Of a stretch of 64,000 bases of DNA, positions 17,475 to 27,461 are shown piece by piece. Below the pieces are notes generated by a model that saw only the letters and a program-made list of their open reading frames with translations, did not search any database and was not told where the DNA came from. The stretch lies in the NCBI RefSeq assembly GCF_014856545.2, contig NZ_CP109811.1:3156001-3220000 (forward strand). The letters run 5' to 3'. This DNA is from Mesobacillus jeotgali (GTDB taxonomy: Bacteria; Bacillota; Bacilli; Bacillales; Cytobacillaceae). Position 1 is the first letter of the stretch. The number at the start of each line of letters is the position of its first letter. The position numbers were made by a program, and so were the translations under genes.

Positions 17475-17500
17475 GTCGTAAAGTATTAATAAAAGTTTCA
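17475..17500 (-). promoter_or_regulatory. Autoregulatory ECF (SigX-type) promoter of sigX
   Basis: On the minus strand TGAAAC is followed after 16 bases by CGAC, 31 bases before the sigX start. The AAC motif and CGAC -10 match the SigX preference known in B. subtilis. Confidence 0.75.
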
Positions 17501-17635
17501 TATTAACTATATTATTTTTAGAATGGAAATGGAAGGAATTTTCGTGGACAAAATATTCGAAGAAATTACGTAAAATTAAAATTCTTTTCCAAAATGAGGC
17601 AGGCTATGGAATAAACAAATCAAATGGAAAGGTGC

Positions 17636-17783
17636 TAACGGACACTTTTCTCCTGATTTCCTTGGGGTTTGTCCGATATAGGAGTTCTTAAGGACACTTT
17701 TTCCTTAATTCCACTTCGGTTTGTCCGATAGACGTGCTCTAACGGACACTTTTTCCTTAATACCACTTCTGTTTGTCCGATAG
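17636..17783. repeat. Array of three 52-bp tandem repeats (family 1)
   Basis: Units begin at 17636, 17688 and 17740, exactly 52 bp apart. Each has GGACACTTTT near one end and TTTGTCCGATA at the other, giving inverted arms (CGGACA/TGTCCG) around a pyrimidine-rich centre. The same family forms a seven-unit array at 56155. The rest of the 440-bp gap holds only the sigX promoter and the resE terminator. Confidence 0.9.
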
Positions 17784-17814
17784 AGCCATATAAACGATCA
17801 TTTCCTCTTCAAAA

Positions 17815-17847
17815 TACAAAAAAGTCCACCCATAAACGGGATGGACT
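17815..17847 (-). terminator. Terminator of resDE
   Basis: AGTCCATCCCG and CGGGTGGACT-like arms pair around TTTAT, followed on the minus strand by a run of six T. Confidence 0.85.
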
Positions 17848-17885
17848 CGTAAATTGTTCCTTGTGAATCAAGAATAGTCGGCAAG

Positions 17886-19673
17886 TTATTCAATAATTCG
17901 AGGGATGAAAAAGGAAAATGTCGTACCTTGTCCGAGTTTGCTTTTTACCGAGATATTCCCTCGATGTGCGTCGATAATATTCTTGGCGATGGCTAGTCCA
18001 AGACCCGTGCCGGATACGCCTCTAGTTCTTGACTTATCGCCTTTATAGAATCTCTCGAACAAGAATGGCAAGTCTTCCTCAGGAATACCAGGCCCCTGGT
18101 CGCTCACCTCAAAATACAAGCCGCGTTCATCGGTTTTACCGCTGATTATAACAGATGCAGAATCCGGGACATGCCTGATGGCATTATCAATCAGATTGGT
18201 AAGGACCTGTTCGATGCGGTCTGGATCAAATCGAAAATCAATTTCTTCTGAATCGAAGTGGACAGATAACTCAATCCCCTTCTCCTTCGCAAGGCCATGG
18301 AATTTACGGATGATCCGATTGACATAAGGACTAATCTCGACGGTTTCTACGTTAAGAAGAATATGACCTGCTTCCATACGAGCTAAATCGAGCAGTTCAT
18401 TAACAAGTCGGCCCATTCTAAGGGATTCATCGTAAATGACTTTGGCCATTTCCTTCTTTTCTTCATCTGTTTGGGCGATGTCATCGACGATTGCTTCACT
18501 ATATCCTTGCATCATCGAAATCGGCGTCCTTAATTCATGTGAAACATTGGCGATGAAGTCTTCTCTCATTTTGTCGAGCTTTCGTTCCTCTGTCATATCG
18601 CGGACGACAGCTACAGCTCCCCGGATGAATCTCTTATTATACAGCGGGCTGACGATGATTACCCAGGTTCTTCCCTGAGCCGTAATCTCCCCAACCTGCT
18701 CTTTCTCCGTATTGACTGCAAGCTGGAATAACTCCATGACTTCAGATGGCACGGCATCTGTATTCTCGGAAGCCAGCCCCTGCTCATAATACCAATATCT
18801 CAGAAAGATTTCGGCAGGCGGATTGGTAATCAAAATTGTACCATCACGATTGAATGTGATCACGCCATCTGCCATGCTGCTGAGGATGCTTGTCAGCTGT
18901 TCTTTTTCCTGACTCAATGCGTTCATATTGAATTTCAGCTGTCTGCCCATCTGGTTGAAGGCAGTCGCTAATTCCCCTATTTCATCATGGGTGAGGATTG
19001 GCACCTTTGTATCAAACTTACCTCTGGCAACTTCAAAAGCTGCCTCCCTCATTTTTCGCAATGGAGCAGTAATCCTTGTGGAAAGGAAAAATGCAAAAAT
19101 TGTCGTCAGGACTATTGCAACACCGGCAGCCAGCAAGATGAACTTAGTGGTCAGCCTGGTCGTCTCTTCCATTACCTCTAGTGACTGATAGATGAAGACT
19201 GCTCCATTTTCATTCTCAAACTGGTGAAGCGGAACACCGATCATTAGGTATTGGGTATCATCAACATCGTTTGAAATACCTGGCATGGAGGTAATCATGT
19301 CTACAGTCTGGTCGTTCTCAAAAACGGCAGCAAGATCCTTATCATTCATAAAAAATGAAATGGGTACATGTGTGGAGTCCTCTACACTGGGTGAATAAAA
19401 ATAAGTATTTCTATCTTTAATGATCGTTACCCTGGAGTCATCGTCGACCATTTCCCATGCAATCTCAATGCCTAATTGTTCCTCCTGCCCAGGATGATCT
19501 TCCAGCACCCTGGCTATTTTTTCGGCAGTATTGGTCATTCCTCTCCTGGTTTCATTAATGTGATAATTTTCAAAGAATTCCATCAACATTACTGTCAGGA
19601 TGAACAATACAAATGAAACCAGCAAAAGGATGGTAATCCAAAGCTTACCTACTACACTGCGCCAAAACATCAT
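17886..19673 (-). CDS. resE: Sensor histidine kinase ResE
   Basis: 595 residues. Two transmembrane helices (about 10-31 and 176-198) flank an extracytoplasmic sensor loop. Then come HAMP (199-250), PAS (about 260-370), HisKA with ANVSHELRTPISMMQG and HATPase_c with NLIDNAIRHVPD, DQGPGIPEE and GTGLGLAIAKNI. It phosphorylates ResD in response to low oxygen or nitric oxide in B. subtilis. Its ATGATG start overlaps the resD stop by four bases. Confidence 0.96.
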   Translation of the reverse strand: MMFWRSVVGKLWITILLLVSFVLFILTVMLMEFFENYHINETRRGMTNTAEKIARVLEDHPGQEEQLGIEIAWEMVDDDSRVTIIKDRNTYFYSPSVEDSTHVPISFFMNDKDLAAVFENDQTVDMITSMPGISNDVDDTQYLMIGVPLHQFENENGAVFIYQSLEVMEETTRLTTKFILLAAGVAIVLTTIFAFFLSTRITAPLRKMREAAFEVARGKFDTKVPILTHDEIGELATAFNQMGRQLKFNMNALSQEKEQLTSILSSMADGVITFNRDGTILITNPPAEIFLRYWYYEQGLASENTDAVPSEVMELFQLAVNTEKEQVGEITAQGRTWVIIVSPLYNKRFIRGAVAVVRDMTEERKLDKMREDFIANVSHELRTPISMMQGYSEAIVDDIAQTDEEKKEMAKVIYDESLRMGRLVNELLDLARMEAGHILLNVETVEISPYVNRIIRKFHGLAKEKGIELSVHFDSEEIDFRFDPDRIEQVLTNLIDNAIRHVPDSASVIISGKTDERGLYFEVSDQGPGIPEEDLPFLFERFYKGDKSRTRGVSGTGLGLAIAKNIIDAHRGNISVKSKLGQGTTFSFFIPRIIE

Positions 19674-20386
19674 TCATTGACTACCTCGAACTTGTAGCCA
19701 ACACCCCAGACCGTCACAATCATCTTTGCAGCCTGTTCAGATACTTTGTTCAGCTTTTCGCGCAATCTTTTAACATGAGTATCTACTGTACGTAAATCGC
19801 CGAAAAATTCATAATGCCAAACTTCCTTCAATAATTGCTCGCGATCAAAAACTTTATCAGGAGCTTTTGCAAGGAAGTAGAGCAATTCATATTCCTTAGG
19901 CGTCAGGCTGACTTCTTTGCCATCAGCCAAAACCCTATGAGCATCATTATCAATGGTTAAATGAGGGAAAACAATCACATCTTTTGCAGTCGTCTCTGTC
20001 TGCAGGTAACTTGTGCTCGATGAGCGTCGAAGCATTGCTTTTACGCGCAGCACAACTTCACGAGGGCTGAATGGTTTAACGATGTAATCATCAGTCCCTA
20101 CCTCGAAGCCTTGTACTCTGTTCACTTCCTCACCTTTTGCGGTAAGCATGATAACAGGTGTTGACTTCTTTTCACGAAGGTCACGGCAAACCTCGATTCC
20201 GTCTTTCCCAGGCATCATCAAATCTAGAAGGATTACGTCATAATCATTGGCAAGAGATTTTGCCAGCGCTTCATTTCCATCTTCTGCTTCATCAATTATA
20301 TAGTTCTCTCTTTCAAGATACATCTTCAATAATCGTCTTATTCTTTCTTCATCATCCACTACTAAAATCTTCACGTCTTTTTCCAT
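19670..20386 (-). CDS. resD: Response regulator ResD
   Basis: 238 residues, OmpR/PhoB type. The receiver has the acidic pair in VVDDEE, phosphoacceptor Asp55 (VILLDLMMPG) and the conserved Lys in KPFSPREVVLRV; the C-terminal winged helix has LTPKEYELLYFLAKAPDKVF and RTVDTHVKRLREKL. It activates anaerobic respiration and cytochrome genes with ResE. A terminator separates it from resABC, so it must also have its own promoter. Confidence 0.96.
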   Translation of the reverse strand: MEKDVKILVVDDEERIRRLLKMYLERENYIIDEAEDGNEALAKSLANDYDVILLDLMMPGKDGIEVCRDLREKKSTPVIMLTAKGEEVNRVQGFEVGTDDYIVKPFSPREVVLRVKAMLRRSSSTSYLQTETTAKDVIVFPHLTIDNDAHRVLADGKEVSLTPKEYELLYFLAKAPDKVFDREQLLKEVWHYEFFGDLRTVDTHVKRLREKLNKVSEQAAKMIVTVWGVGYKFEVVNE

Positions 20387-20444
20387 AAGGTATATCCCTC
20401 CCTGCGATTATTTTACATAAACATGCGTCTACTTGCCACGATTT

Positions 20445-20478
20445 TTTAAAAAAGGCCTTCACTTAAGACAGTGAAGGC
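20445..20478 (-). terminator. Terminator between resC and resD
   Basis: GCCTTCACT and AGTGAAGGC form a perfect nine-pair hairpin, followed on the minus strand by TTTTTT. Confidence 0.9.
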
Positions 20479-20498
20479 AGTCATAAAATTGACACAAA

Positions 20499-21686
20499 TT
20501 AGGAACCTGCATAAGAATGCAGACCTGCAATTACAAGGTTAACTGCTACCAGGTTAAACATGATAATGATAAAACCAATGACCGCGAGCCATGCGGATTT
20601 CTCTCCATGCCATCCTTTTGAAAGGCGCAGATGCAGGAAGGCCGCATAGAAAAGCCAGGTTATCAATGCCCATACTTCCTTTGGATCCCAGCCCCAGAAG
20701 CGAGTCCAGGCAATCTGAGCCCAGATCATCGCAAAAATCAATCCGCCAAGCGTGAATACCGGGAAGCCAATCAATACGGAACGATAGCCAATTTCATCAA
20801 CGAGATCCATATTGATGTTCTTCGTCCATGGCTGCAATGCCGCAGCAATTCGCTTCCGCAGAATGAGTCTTAATAAAACATATAATACTATACCCGCTGC
20901 GAGCGACCAAATAACAGTGTTCAGCTTCTTTGCACTGATGATTGCAGGTGTCTCGAATAATGGTTCAAAACGGTCTTTATCAGTCAGCTCATATTGGTGC
21001 GGTCCTACTATAGCAGGAATTGTATATTCCTCTGTGGCAGGCTGTCCATCCTTGTTAATATAGTTAAAATTCGCTGTATAATCTGTTGCTGCGAAGAAAC
21101 TGGAAACAAATACGAATCCAAGCGTGCTGATCAAGCCAAACAAGACAACTTCAAGCCATAATGTACTTTTTGTTTTCTTCGTCTGATCAACGCTTCTAAC
21201 GAGATAAATCAGACCAGCAGCAAAACTGATTGCCAGGATTGCTTGTCCGATCGCTGTCGTAGTTACGTGAATATGGAGCCAGTAGCTCTGAAGCGCCGGA
21301 ATCAATGGTGTTACTTCCCTTGGGAACATGCTTCCATAGGCGATGATCAAAGCAGCCACAGGCAATGTGAACAGCCCCAGTAATGGAGTTTTATACATGA
21401 AATAAATGACGATAAATGCTCCTACCAATGACATGCCGAAGAATGTCGTAAATTCAAACAGGTTGCTGACCGGAGCGTGACCGGAAGCAATCCATCTTAA
21501 AATAAAAAATGTCATTTGCGAAAGGAAACCCGCAATTGTTACAATGACTCCAATATTCGCCCATTTATTTGGGGCATTTTTTTTATCAGCATGCCTTTTA
21601 TCCTTAATAGCTCCCCCGAAAAACAAGATACCAACTAGATAGAGGATAAACGCTGCAAATAGAAAGTTAGAACTCAACTCAACCAT
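20499..21686 (-). CDS. resC: Cytochrome c biogenesis protein ResC (CcsA family)
   Basis: 395 residues with about eight transmembrane helices. The CcsA heme-handling Trp-rich motif appears as [20 protein letters not shown], with conserved histidines elsewhere (LHIHVT, FLHLR). With ResB it moves heme across the membrane and attaches it to apocytochrome c (system II). ResB ends 12 bases upstream. Confidence 0.95.
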   Translation of the reverse strand: MVELSSNFLFAAFILYLVGILFFGGAIKDKRHADKKNAPNKWANIGVIVTIAGFLSQMTFFILRWIASGHAPVSNLFEFTTFFGMSLVGAFIVIYFMYKTPLLGLFTLPVAALIIAYGSMFPREVTPLIPALQSYWLHIHVTTTAIGQAILAISFAAGLIYLVRSVDQTKKTKSTLWLEVVLFGLISTLGFVFVSSFFAATDYTANFNYINKDGQPATEEYTIPAIVGPHQYELTDKDRFEPLFETPAIISAKKLNTVIWSLAAGIVLYVLLRLILRKRIAAALQPWTKNINMDLVDEIGYRSVLIGFPVFTLGGLIFAMIWAQIAWTRFWGWDPKEVWALITWLFYAAFLHLRLSKGWHGEKSAWLAVIGFIIIMFNLVAVNLVIAGLHSYAGS

Positions 21687-21698
21687 TATTTTCCCTCC

Positions 21699-23324
21699 TT
21701 ACTCCTTCTTTTCTTCTGCCACCTGGTCCTCAGGAGCATCTATCCCGGAATCGGAAAAGACTTCTTCTAGCTCTCTTTTTAAACCATGCCAGTTTTTATT
21801 TGTATGTGCCGCAGTCCATACCTGGTTATTTATTCTTCTTAACCATACACGTCGGTGGTTCCAATATGCCCCCTGGATGACACCAATCATGAATATCAAT
21901 CCACCAAGACCAATGATCCAAAGTGTAAGGTCTTTTCTGACTGTCAGAGCTGTAACGTTCTTCGTTTCGATCCCTGCGAATGTCATCTTGTAGTCATTTT
22001 CACCCAAGGGCTCAAGATTCTGCCTGATGGCTACGAAACTGACTTCACCTTCTGTATTCTCAGGAGAGAACATCTTGAAAATAAAAGCAGGGTTATTGGG
22101 AATTCGTGACTTCGTTGCTGGTTCCCCATCTTCGTTAAACTCAAAATCCGGGAAATAGCTCATCACTTCTACTTTGTACCCATTTCCTAGATCGTATTTC
22201 ATCTCAGGGTCATATAAGTCTACCACTACATCACCAAATTGTTGCTCTGTTTCTTTATTCTCAAGTTTAAAGGCCATCTTGCTCATTTCATCAAGCTTAT
22301 AGTCGACCTGATACAAGGCAAAGCCATCAATTTTCAGAGGCTTGTTAACCTGGATCGCCTGATCACGTATTTTCTCAAGCTCAGGCTTTTCACCCGGGAC
22401 AATTTCTCCCTGCCTTTGGTATAAAGTAGCATCGGTCTGATAGTTTTTCACTACCGTCCCTGCCTTGTTGATTGCGTCTTGGAAGACTTCCTCATCTTTA
22501 TCTTTATCATAGACTTCGAAGATAAATTGATTGTTTTCAAGATAATAGCGGCCTTCGGTACCAGGAATCGCTTTTGTTTCCCCTTCCCTGAGCCACAGGA
22601 TTTCATCCACGTACATTCCAGGAACGAATCTGAGCATGCCGCCAATCAAAAAGATGATCAGGCCAAGGTGGTTTACATATGGGCCCCACCGTGAAAATCG
22701 GTTTTTTTCGGCGAGGATATCGCCATTTTCCTCACGAAGTTTATAGCGTTTTTTCGTCAGATTTTCTTTGATTTTCCCTACTGCTTCATCCGTTAGAACA
22801 GCATCTGAGGTACTGAACATTCTCTGGCGCTTCAAAAAGCTTTCATGTCTTGAAACCCTTTGGTTTTTCAATGACCTGTATAAAGGAACCACCCTGTCAA
22901 GGCTTGCGATTACAAGTGATATACCTAAGGCTGCAATCAAAAGCAGGTACCACCAGGAACTGTAGAGGTTATGGAAGCCAAGATCATAGTAAAGCTTTCC
23001 CATCCACCCGTATTGCTCTTCATAATATTCCCATGGAGGCATCACTGGCGGAATGTACATTTCCTGTGGAAAAATCGTTCCTAAAGATGATGCAACCAAG
23101 AGGATGACGATCAGCCAGACCCCAACTTTTACCGACGAAAAGAAATTCCAGATTTTATCAATAAATGTCTTGTTATAAGTTTGTGACCGGCGCGCACTGC
23201 CTTCATAGCGCATATCCACGAGCTGCTTCTCTTTCTCTTTTTCTTCCAGCACTCTTCCGCAAGATTCACATAGGATCGTTCCCTGCGGATTTATATGGCC
23301 GCACTCACATTTTACTTCGTTCAT
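21699..23324 (-). CDS. resB: Cytochrome c biogenesis protein ResB
   Basis: 541 residues. An N-terminal zinc-ribbon-like segment (CECGHINPQGTILCESCG) precedes the ResB domain, with transmembrane helices at about 66-85, 120-140, 215-235 and 455-475 and a large external loop. It forms the system II heme lyase complex with ResC. It is the middle gene of resABC. Confidence 0.95.
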   Translation of the reverse strand: MNEVKCECGHINPQGTILCESCGRVLEEKEKEKQLVDMRYEGSARRSQTYNKTFIDKIWNFFSSVKVGVWLIVILLVASSLGTIFPQEMYIPPVMPPWEYYEEQYGWMGKLYYDLGFHNLYSSWWYLLLIAALGISLVIASLDRVVPLYRSLKNQRVSRHESFLKRQRMFSTSDAVLTDEAVGKIKENLTKKRYKLREENGDILAEKNRFSRWGPYVNHLGLIIFLIGGMLRFVPGMYVDEILWLREGETKAIPGTEGRYYLENNQFIFEVYDKDKDEEVFQDAINKAGTVVKNYQTDATLYQRQGEIVPGEKPELEKIRDQAIQVNKPLKIDGFALYQVDYKLDEMSKMAFKLENKETEQQFGDVVVDLYDPEMKYDLGNGYKVEVMSYFPDFEFNEDGEPATKSRIPNNPAFIFKMFSPENTEGEVSFVAIRQNLEPLGENDYKMTFAGIETKNVTALTVRKDLTLWIIGLGGLIFMIGVIQGAYWNHRRVWLRRINNQVWTAAHTNKNWHGLKRELEEVFSDSGIDAPEDQVAEEKKE

Positions 23325-23351
23325 AGTAAAAACTCCCTGTTCCCCTTACTT

Positions 23352-23873
23352 TTAAGGTTTTATCTGCTCCATGAAATCACGGACTGTTTTTTCATCTAAT
23401 TCCCCAGTATGACTCCTTACAACAATTCCTTCTTTATCAATCAAAAAGGTTATTGGCAACGGGTTGATTCCATATGCTGCCTGTACTGGTCCCTCGTCGA
23501 TCAGAACTGGAAAAGTCATGCCTTTTCGCTCAATAAACCTATTAACAGCAAGTTCTGATTCACCGGAGTCAATTGCCAGCACCTGGACACCCTGATCCTT
23601 GTACTGCTGGTACTGATTTTCGATATAAGGCATTTCCCGCTCGCATGGCTTGCACCATGTTGCCCAAAAATTAAGGAAAACTCCTTGCCCTTTATAATCA
23701 GAAAGCCTGTGTTTATTGCCTTCCATATCAACAAGGACAAAATCAGGAGCAGGTTTTCCAATCACAATCTTTTGGTTTTTATCCTTATTCATGTTAGCGT
23801 ACAAAGTATAGCCAACAGCCAGAGCCATAACCGCGAGAATAATTGTTCGAGTGATTAGACGTCTCTTTTTCAT
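23352..23873 (-). CDS. resA: Thiol-disulfide oxidoreductase ResA
   Basis: 173 residues. A signal-anchor helix (7-27) and a thioredoxin-like TlpA domain with active-site Cys74 and Cys77 in ATWCKPCERE, the same numbering as in B. subtilis ResA. It reduces the CxxCH cysteines of apocytochrome c before heme attachment. The ATG at 23873 has GGGAGG upstream; a TTG at 23888 is less likely. Confidence 0.96.
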   Translation of the reverse strand: MKKRRLITRTIILAVMALAVGYTLYANMNKDKNQKIVIGKPAPDFVLVDMEGNKHRLSDYKGQGVFLNFWATWCKPCEREMPYIENQYQQYKDQGVQVLAIDSGESELAVNRFIERKGMTFPVLIDEGPVQAAYGINPLPITFLIDKEGIVVRSHTGELDEKTVRDFMEQIKP

Positions 23874-23937
23874 TCCTAAACCTCCCACCGTATTTCTCCC
23901 TCATTATAACATTCTAACTACACCCATGTTAGTAACT

Positions 23938-24663
23938 CTAAGACTTTTTCATAGCCAGGACACGGAGCTGCTTCACCTCATGATGTGTAAGCTCCCTGAT
24001 TTCGCCAGTTCTTAAGCCATTCAGCGTCAGGAATCCATACTTTTCCCTTTTCAGCTTTAATACCGGGTGCCCGATTGCGTCGAACATCCTTCTGACCTGT
24101 CTATTCCGTCCCTCATGGATCGTGATTTCGACAATTGCTGTATCCTTCTTTTTATCAACACTCAGCAATTTGGTCCTAGCCGGCGCTGTTTTTCCATCTT
24201 CGAGCATGACTCCTCGAGCCAGGCTAGTCAGCTTTTCCTTTGAAGGAATACCTTTTACCTTTGCCACATACATCTTATCTATTTCATTGCTTGGATGCAT
24301 GAGCAGATTCGCGAATTCCCCATCATTCGTCAACAACAGCAGTCCTGATGTATCATAATCCAGCCGTCCTACAGGATAGATGCGCTGTTCGATTGTCTGA
24401 AAAAAATCCGTAACCACTTTGCGCCCCTTATCATCCTGTACACTCGAAATAACCCCGCGGGGTTTATAAAACAGGAAATATACCGGTTCTTCACCTTCGA
24501 TCTGGACTCCATCGACTTCAACTCTGTCAGATGAGGTTACTTTTCGGCCAAGTTCTTTGACAACACTGCCATTTACCTTGACTCTTCCTTCGAGGATCAT
24601 TTCCTCGGCTTTTCTTCTCGATGCTATTCCTGCATGAGCAATAACTTTTTGCAGTCTTTCCAT
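23938..24663 (-). CDS. rluB: 23S rRNA pseudouridine synthase RluB
   Basis: 241 residues. S4 RNA-binding domain (1-60, LQKVIAHAGIASRRKAEEMI) followed by an RsuA-family synthase domain with the catalytic Asp in YPVGRLDYDTSGLLLLTND. It modifies U2605-equivalent positions in 23S rRNA. The ATG at 24663 has AGGAGTG upstream. It precedes resA by 64 bases, so it may be co-transcribed with resABC as in B. subtilis. Confidence 0.94.
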   Translation of the reverse strand: MERLQKVIAHAGIASRRKAEEMILEGRVKVNGSVVKELGRKVTSSDRVEVDGVQIEGEEPVYFLFYKPRGVISSVQDDKGRKVVTDFFQTIEQRIYPVGRLDYDTSGLLLLTNDGEFANLLMHPSNEIDKMYVAKVKGIPSKEKLTSLARGVMLEDGKTAPARTKLLSVDKKKDTAIVEITIHEGRNRQVRRMFDAIGHPVLKLKREKYGFLTLNGLRTGEIRELTHHEVKQLRVLAMKKS

Positions 24664-24986
24664 AAGGTCACTCCTAATTAATATCAATTAACTATGGTAA
24701 ATATTAATATCTAATCCATCCTTATGAATTATGACATAACTCTCGCTGTTTTCAAAGTAAGCAATGGTGTAAAAAGTGAAAAATAAGTATGGAATATTAA
24801 TAGTTCTTTAACAAATGTTCGTTCTGTAAACGTGTTTCAATATTATTTTATACTAATATTAGCATCATTTGTGATTCCTTTGTCAGTAGGTTTTTTGAGA
24901 GTATTTTTAAAAGTGTGCGATCTAATATGACTGTTTCCGTACCTGTCGCTTCAAATTTCACTTCGTTTAGCTAAACACTAGGACCC
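24664..24986. other. Intergenic region with no recognised gene
   Basis: About 320 A+T-rich bases upstream of rluB and downstream of spmB. It must contain the rluB/res promoter, but I cannot pick one with confidence, and no ORF with a ribosome site is visible. Confidence 0.5.
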
Positions 24987-25021
24987 CAAAAAATAAGAAG
25001 ATACCTTTAGAAGGTATCTTC
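24987..25021 (-). terminator. Terminator after spmB
   Basis: GAAGATACCTT and AAGGTATCTTC pair around three bases, followed by TTATTTTTT on the minus strand. Confidence 0.9.
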
Positions 25022-25022
25022 T

Positions 25023-25556
25023 CTATTTTGAGAACATGAACGTGACTACGATAATAGCTGTTATGATGGCTACTGCGTCAGCAAGTAGACCGACTTTGAG
25101 TGCATCTCCCATTTTTTTGATCCCGACAGCTCCGAAATAAACGGTGAGGACATAGAACGTAGTGTCCGTACTTCCTTGAAGGGTGGCTGCAAGAGTACCG
25201 ATAAAAGAGTCAGGCCCATGGACACCAATCAGGTCGCTGGTAATTCCGAGTGCCGCTGTACCTGAGATTGGCCTGATCAGCGCGAGCGGAACTATTTCTG
25301 CCGGTATCCCCACCATCTCAAGCCCTGGCCGGATCCAATTCACCATGACATCAAGTGCGCCTGACGCCCTGAAAACCGCTATGGCGACCATCATGCCGAC
25401 CAGGAAAGGCATGATGGATACAGCCATTTTGATCCCTTCCTTGCCGCCTTCTACAAAGCTTTCATATGTGGGAACTTTTTTATAGGTGCCATAAATCAAG
25501 ATAAAAGCGATCAAAACAGGGATGAACCATAGTGATATCGCAGATACAATTTCCAT
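25023..25556 (-). CDS. spmB: Spore maturation protein SpmB
   Basis: 177 residues, a nucleoside-recognition (Gate) domain membrane protein with about five helices (FLVGMMVAIAVFRASGALDV; PLALIRPISGTAALGI). Acts with SpmA in the mother cell, where both are needed for full spore core dehydration. It starts six bases after spmA. Confidence 0.95.
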   Translation of the reverse strand: MEIVSAISLWFIPVLIAFILIYGTYKKVPTYESFVEGGKEGIKMAVSIMPFLVGMMVAIAVFRASGALDVMVNWIRPGLEMVGIPAEIVPLALIRPISGTAALGITSDLIGVHGPDSFIGTLAATLQGSTDTTFYVLTVYFGAVGIKKMGDALKVGLLADAVAIITAIIVVTFMFSK

Positions 25557-25562
25557 TTTGAT

Positions 25563-26150
25563 TTACCCCTTCTTGCTTCTTCTATAGTAAAAGAAACGGT
25601 CTATTAATATCGCTGCAAAAGCAGAGACAGCAGTTGCCACAAGAGTCGGCCCAACTATATCTGTCGGGTTGGCGGAATCATAATTCATCCTTATCGCGAT
25701 AACAGTGGTTGGAATGAGAGTGATGCTAGCTGTGTTGATCGCAAGAAAAGTGATCATCGACCTGCTTGCTTCGTTTTTCCCATCATTCAACTCTTTTAGT
25801 TCTTCCATCGCCTTGATTCCCAGAGGTGTAGCGGCATTCCCAAGCCCAAACATATTCGCAATCATATTCGAAAGTATGTAGCCCATCGCCGGGTGGCTGG
25901 CCGGGACTTCGGGAAACAGCTTTGAAATCAAAGGCTTAAATAAAGATGAAAGCTTCGATAAAAGTCCTGAATCCTCCGCAATCCTCATCATCCCGAGCCA
26001 AAAAACAAGGATGCTGATCAATCCGATACTAAGTGTGATTGCTTCCTTTGCACCTGTAAAAACAGCCTCGTTCACCTCAGCCATTGTGCCATTCACCATC
26101 GCAAAGCCAAGACCAATTAAAATCATAACCACCCAGATATAGTTAACCAT
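25563..26150 (-). CDS. spmA: Spore maturation protein SpmA
   Basis: 195 residues with about five hydrophobic helices and the Gate-domain pattern [20 protein letters not shown] and [17 protein letters not shown]. Partner of SpmB. Its start lies within the last codons of dacB (eight-base overlap), forming the dacB-spmA-spmB sporulation operon. Confidence 0.95.
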   Translation of the reverse strand: MVNYIWVVMILIGLGFAMVNGTMAEVNEAVFTGAKEAITLSIGLISILVFWLGMMRIAEDSGLLSKLSSLFKPLISKLFPEVPASHPAMGYILSNMIANMFGLGNAATPLGIKAMEELKELNDGKNEASRSMITFLAINTASITLIPTTVIAIRMNYDSANPTDIVGPTLVATAVSAFAAILIDRFFYYRRSKKG

Positions 26151-27279
26151 GATCCTGTACCCCTGCTATTGAGGTAAAGATATTTTTAAAAAGGTCGAAG
26201 AAGGAGTTTTTCTCTTTTTCCTCCACTTGGTAATAAACAGGTAAACTTGCAATCTGTTTATCATCCATATAGACATTTGCCCGGCCTGCGATAGGAGTTC
26301 GCATTTCCTCCTCATTTGGAGGGACCTTTTTCAATCTATATTCTACTTTGACCAGGTCCTCTTCTTCTGTAGTGAGCGGGTATACAAATGAATGGTTCAG
26401 ATAAACTTTATTTTTATAATCCGATTCCTTTATCCCTTTCACTTTACCTTTAGATAGAATTTCGACGATGTCGTAATTCGAAAAGGCCGTTTCAAACATC
26501 TGGATGTGATCATTCCAATCATCAGGCGCATTGAGAGTGACTGCGATTAACTCAAAATCATCTTTTTGCGCAGTTGAGACCAAAGTTCTTTTCGCCCGTT
26601 TTGTATAACCGGTCTTTCCACCGGTGCTATATTTATACTTTTCTGTCAGAAGCCTATTTTTATTTTTCCAAACCCTGTCCCAGGTTTCAGTAGGATTGGG
26701 AGCCCTGTGTATTTTTGTTCCGGATATCTTCTCGTAAACTTCATTTTCCATCGCATAGCGGGTCAAAAGAGCCATGTCATACGCTGTGGAAACATGGTCT
26801 TCATGATCATCCAATCCGTGGGGGTTGGCAAAGTGCGTATTTTCCATGCCTATTTGCTGTGCTTTTTCGTTCATCAAGTATACAAATCCATCCAGACTGC
26901 CTCCAACATGTTCCGCGATGGCTACGGCAGCATCATTTCCCGATCTCAGCATCAAACCATACACCAAGTCCTCTAACCTAATCTTTTCTCCCGGCTTTAA
27001 GTAAATGGAAGATCCTTCGGCCCGGACTGCCTTCTCACTCACCTTCACCTTTTCATCCAATTTACCAGATTCTATCGCAAGGATGGCCGTCATGATTTTA
27101 GTGATACTGGCAATCCTGCTTACTCTGTGCGCATCTTTCTCGTATAACACCCTGCCAGATTCCTGTTCTATCAAAATAGCGCTTCGGGCACTTACCGACA
27201 CAGAAGCCTGCGCTGTTTGAGGAATGCTGTAGATCAACAGAGTGGCAATTAACAATAATTTCATCCAAATCCTTTTCAT
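26143..27279 (-). CDS. dacB: D-alanyl-D-alanine carboxypeptidase DacB (spore cortex)
   Basis: 378 residues. Signal peptide (1-25), penicillin-binding S11 peptidase domain with catalytic Ser58 and Lys61 (ASITKIM), SxN as RSGNDAA and KTG as GGKTGYTK, then a C-terminal PBP5-like beta domain. It trims cortex peptidoglycan peptides in the mother cell. The ATG at 27279 starts the signal peptide; the frame is open upstream without coding character. Confidence 0.95.
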   Translation of the reverse strand: MKRIWMKLLLIATLLIYSIPQTAQASVSVSARSAILIEQESGRVLYEKDAHRVSRIASITKIMTAILAIESGKLDEKVKVSEKAVRAEGSSIYLKPGEKIRLEDLVYGLMLRSGNDAAVAIAEHVGGSLDGFVYLMNEKAQQIGMENTHFANPHGLDDHEDHVSTAYDMALLTRYAMENEVYEKISGTKIHRAPNPTETWDRVWKNKNRLLTEKYKYSTGGKTGYTKRAKRTLVSTAQKDDFELIAVTLNAPDDWNDHIQMFETAFSNYDIVEILSKGKVKGIKESDYKNKVYLNHSFVYPLTTEEEDLVKVEYRLKKVPPNEEEMRTPIAGRANVYMDDKQIASLPVYYQVEEKEKNSFFDLFKNIFTSIAGVQDHG

Positions 27280-27313
27280 TGACAGACCCTCGTCTCCTTT
27301 GGCAGTTTGTACA

Positions 27314-27342
27314 AGTTTATGCAGGACAAGGAGTGTTATGAC
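27314..27342 (-). promoter_or_regulatory. Probable sigma-E promoter of dacB-spmAB
   Basis: On the minus strand GTCATAACA and, 12 bases on, CATAAACT resemble the sigma-E -35 and -10. It lies 35 bases before dacB, an operon that is sigma-E controlled in B. subtilis. Confidence 0.55.
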
Positions 27343-27415
27343 ACAAATTGGAGGACGAGAACAGCGGCGGTTCGAATATTTTTCCTGAATGGAGCAAGCC
27401 GGACAGCCAATTTTC

Positions 27416-27452
27416 AAATAAAAAGGGAACAGCCAGTTAAATAGCTGTTCCC
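27416..27452 (-). terminator. Terminator of ypuI
   Basis: GGGAACAGCT and AGCTGTTCCC-like arms form a hairpin followed on the minus strand by TTTTTATTT; it separates ypuI from dacB. Confidence 0.9.
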
Positions 27453-27461
27453 GGGTAATCA

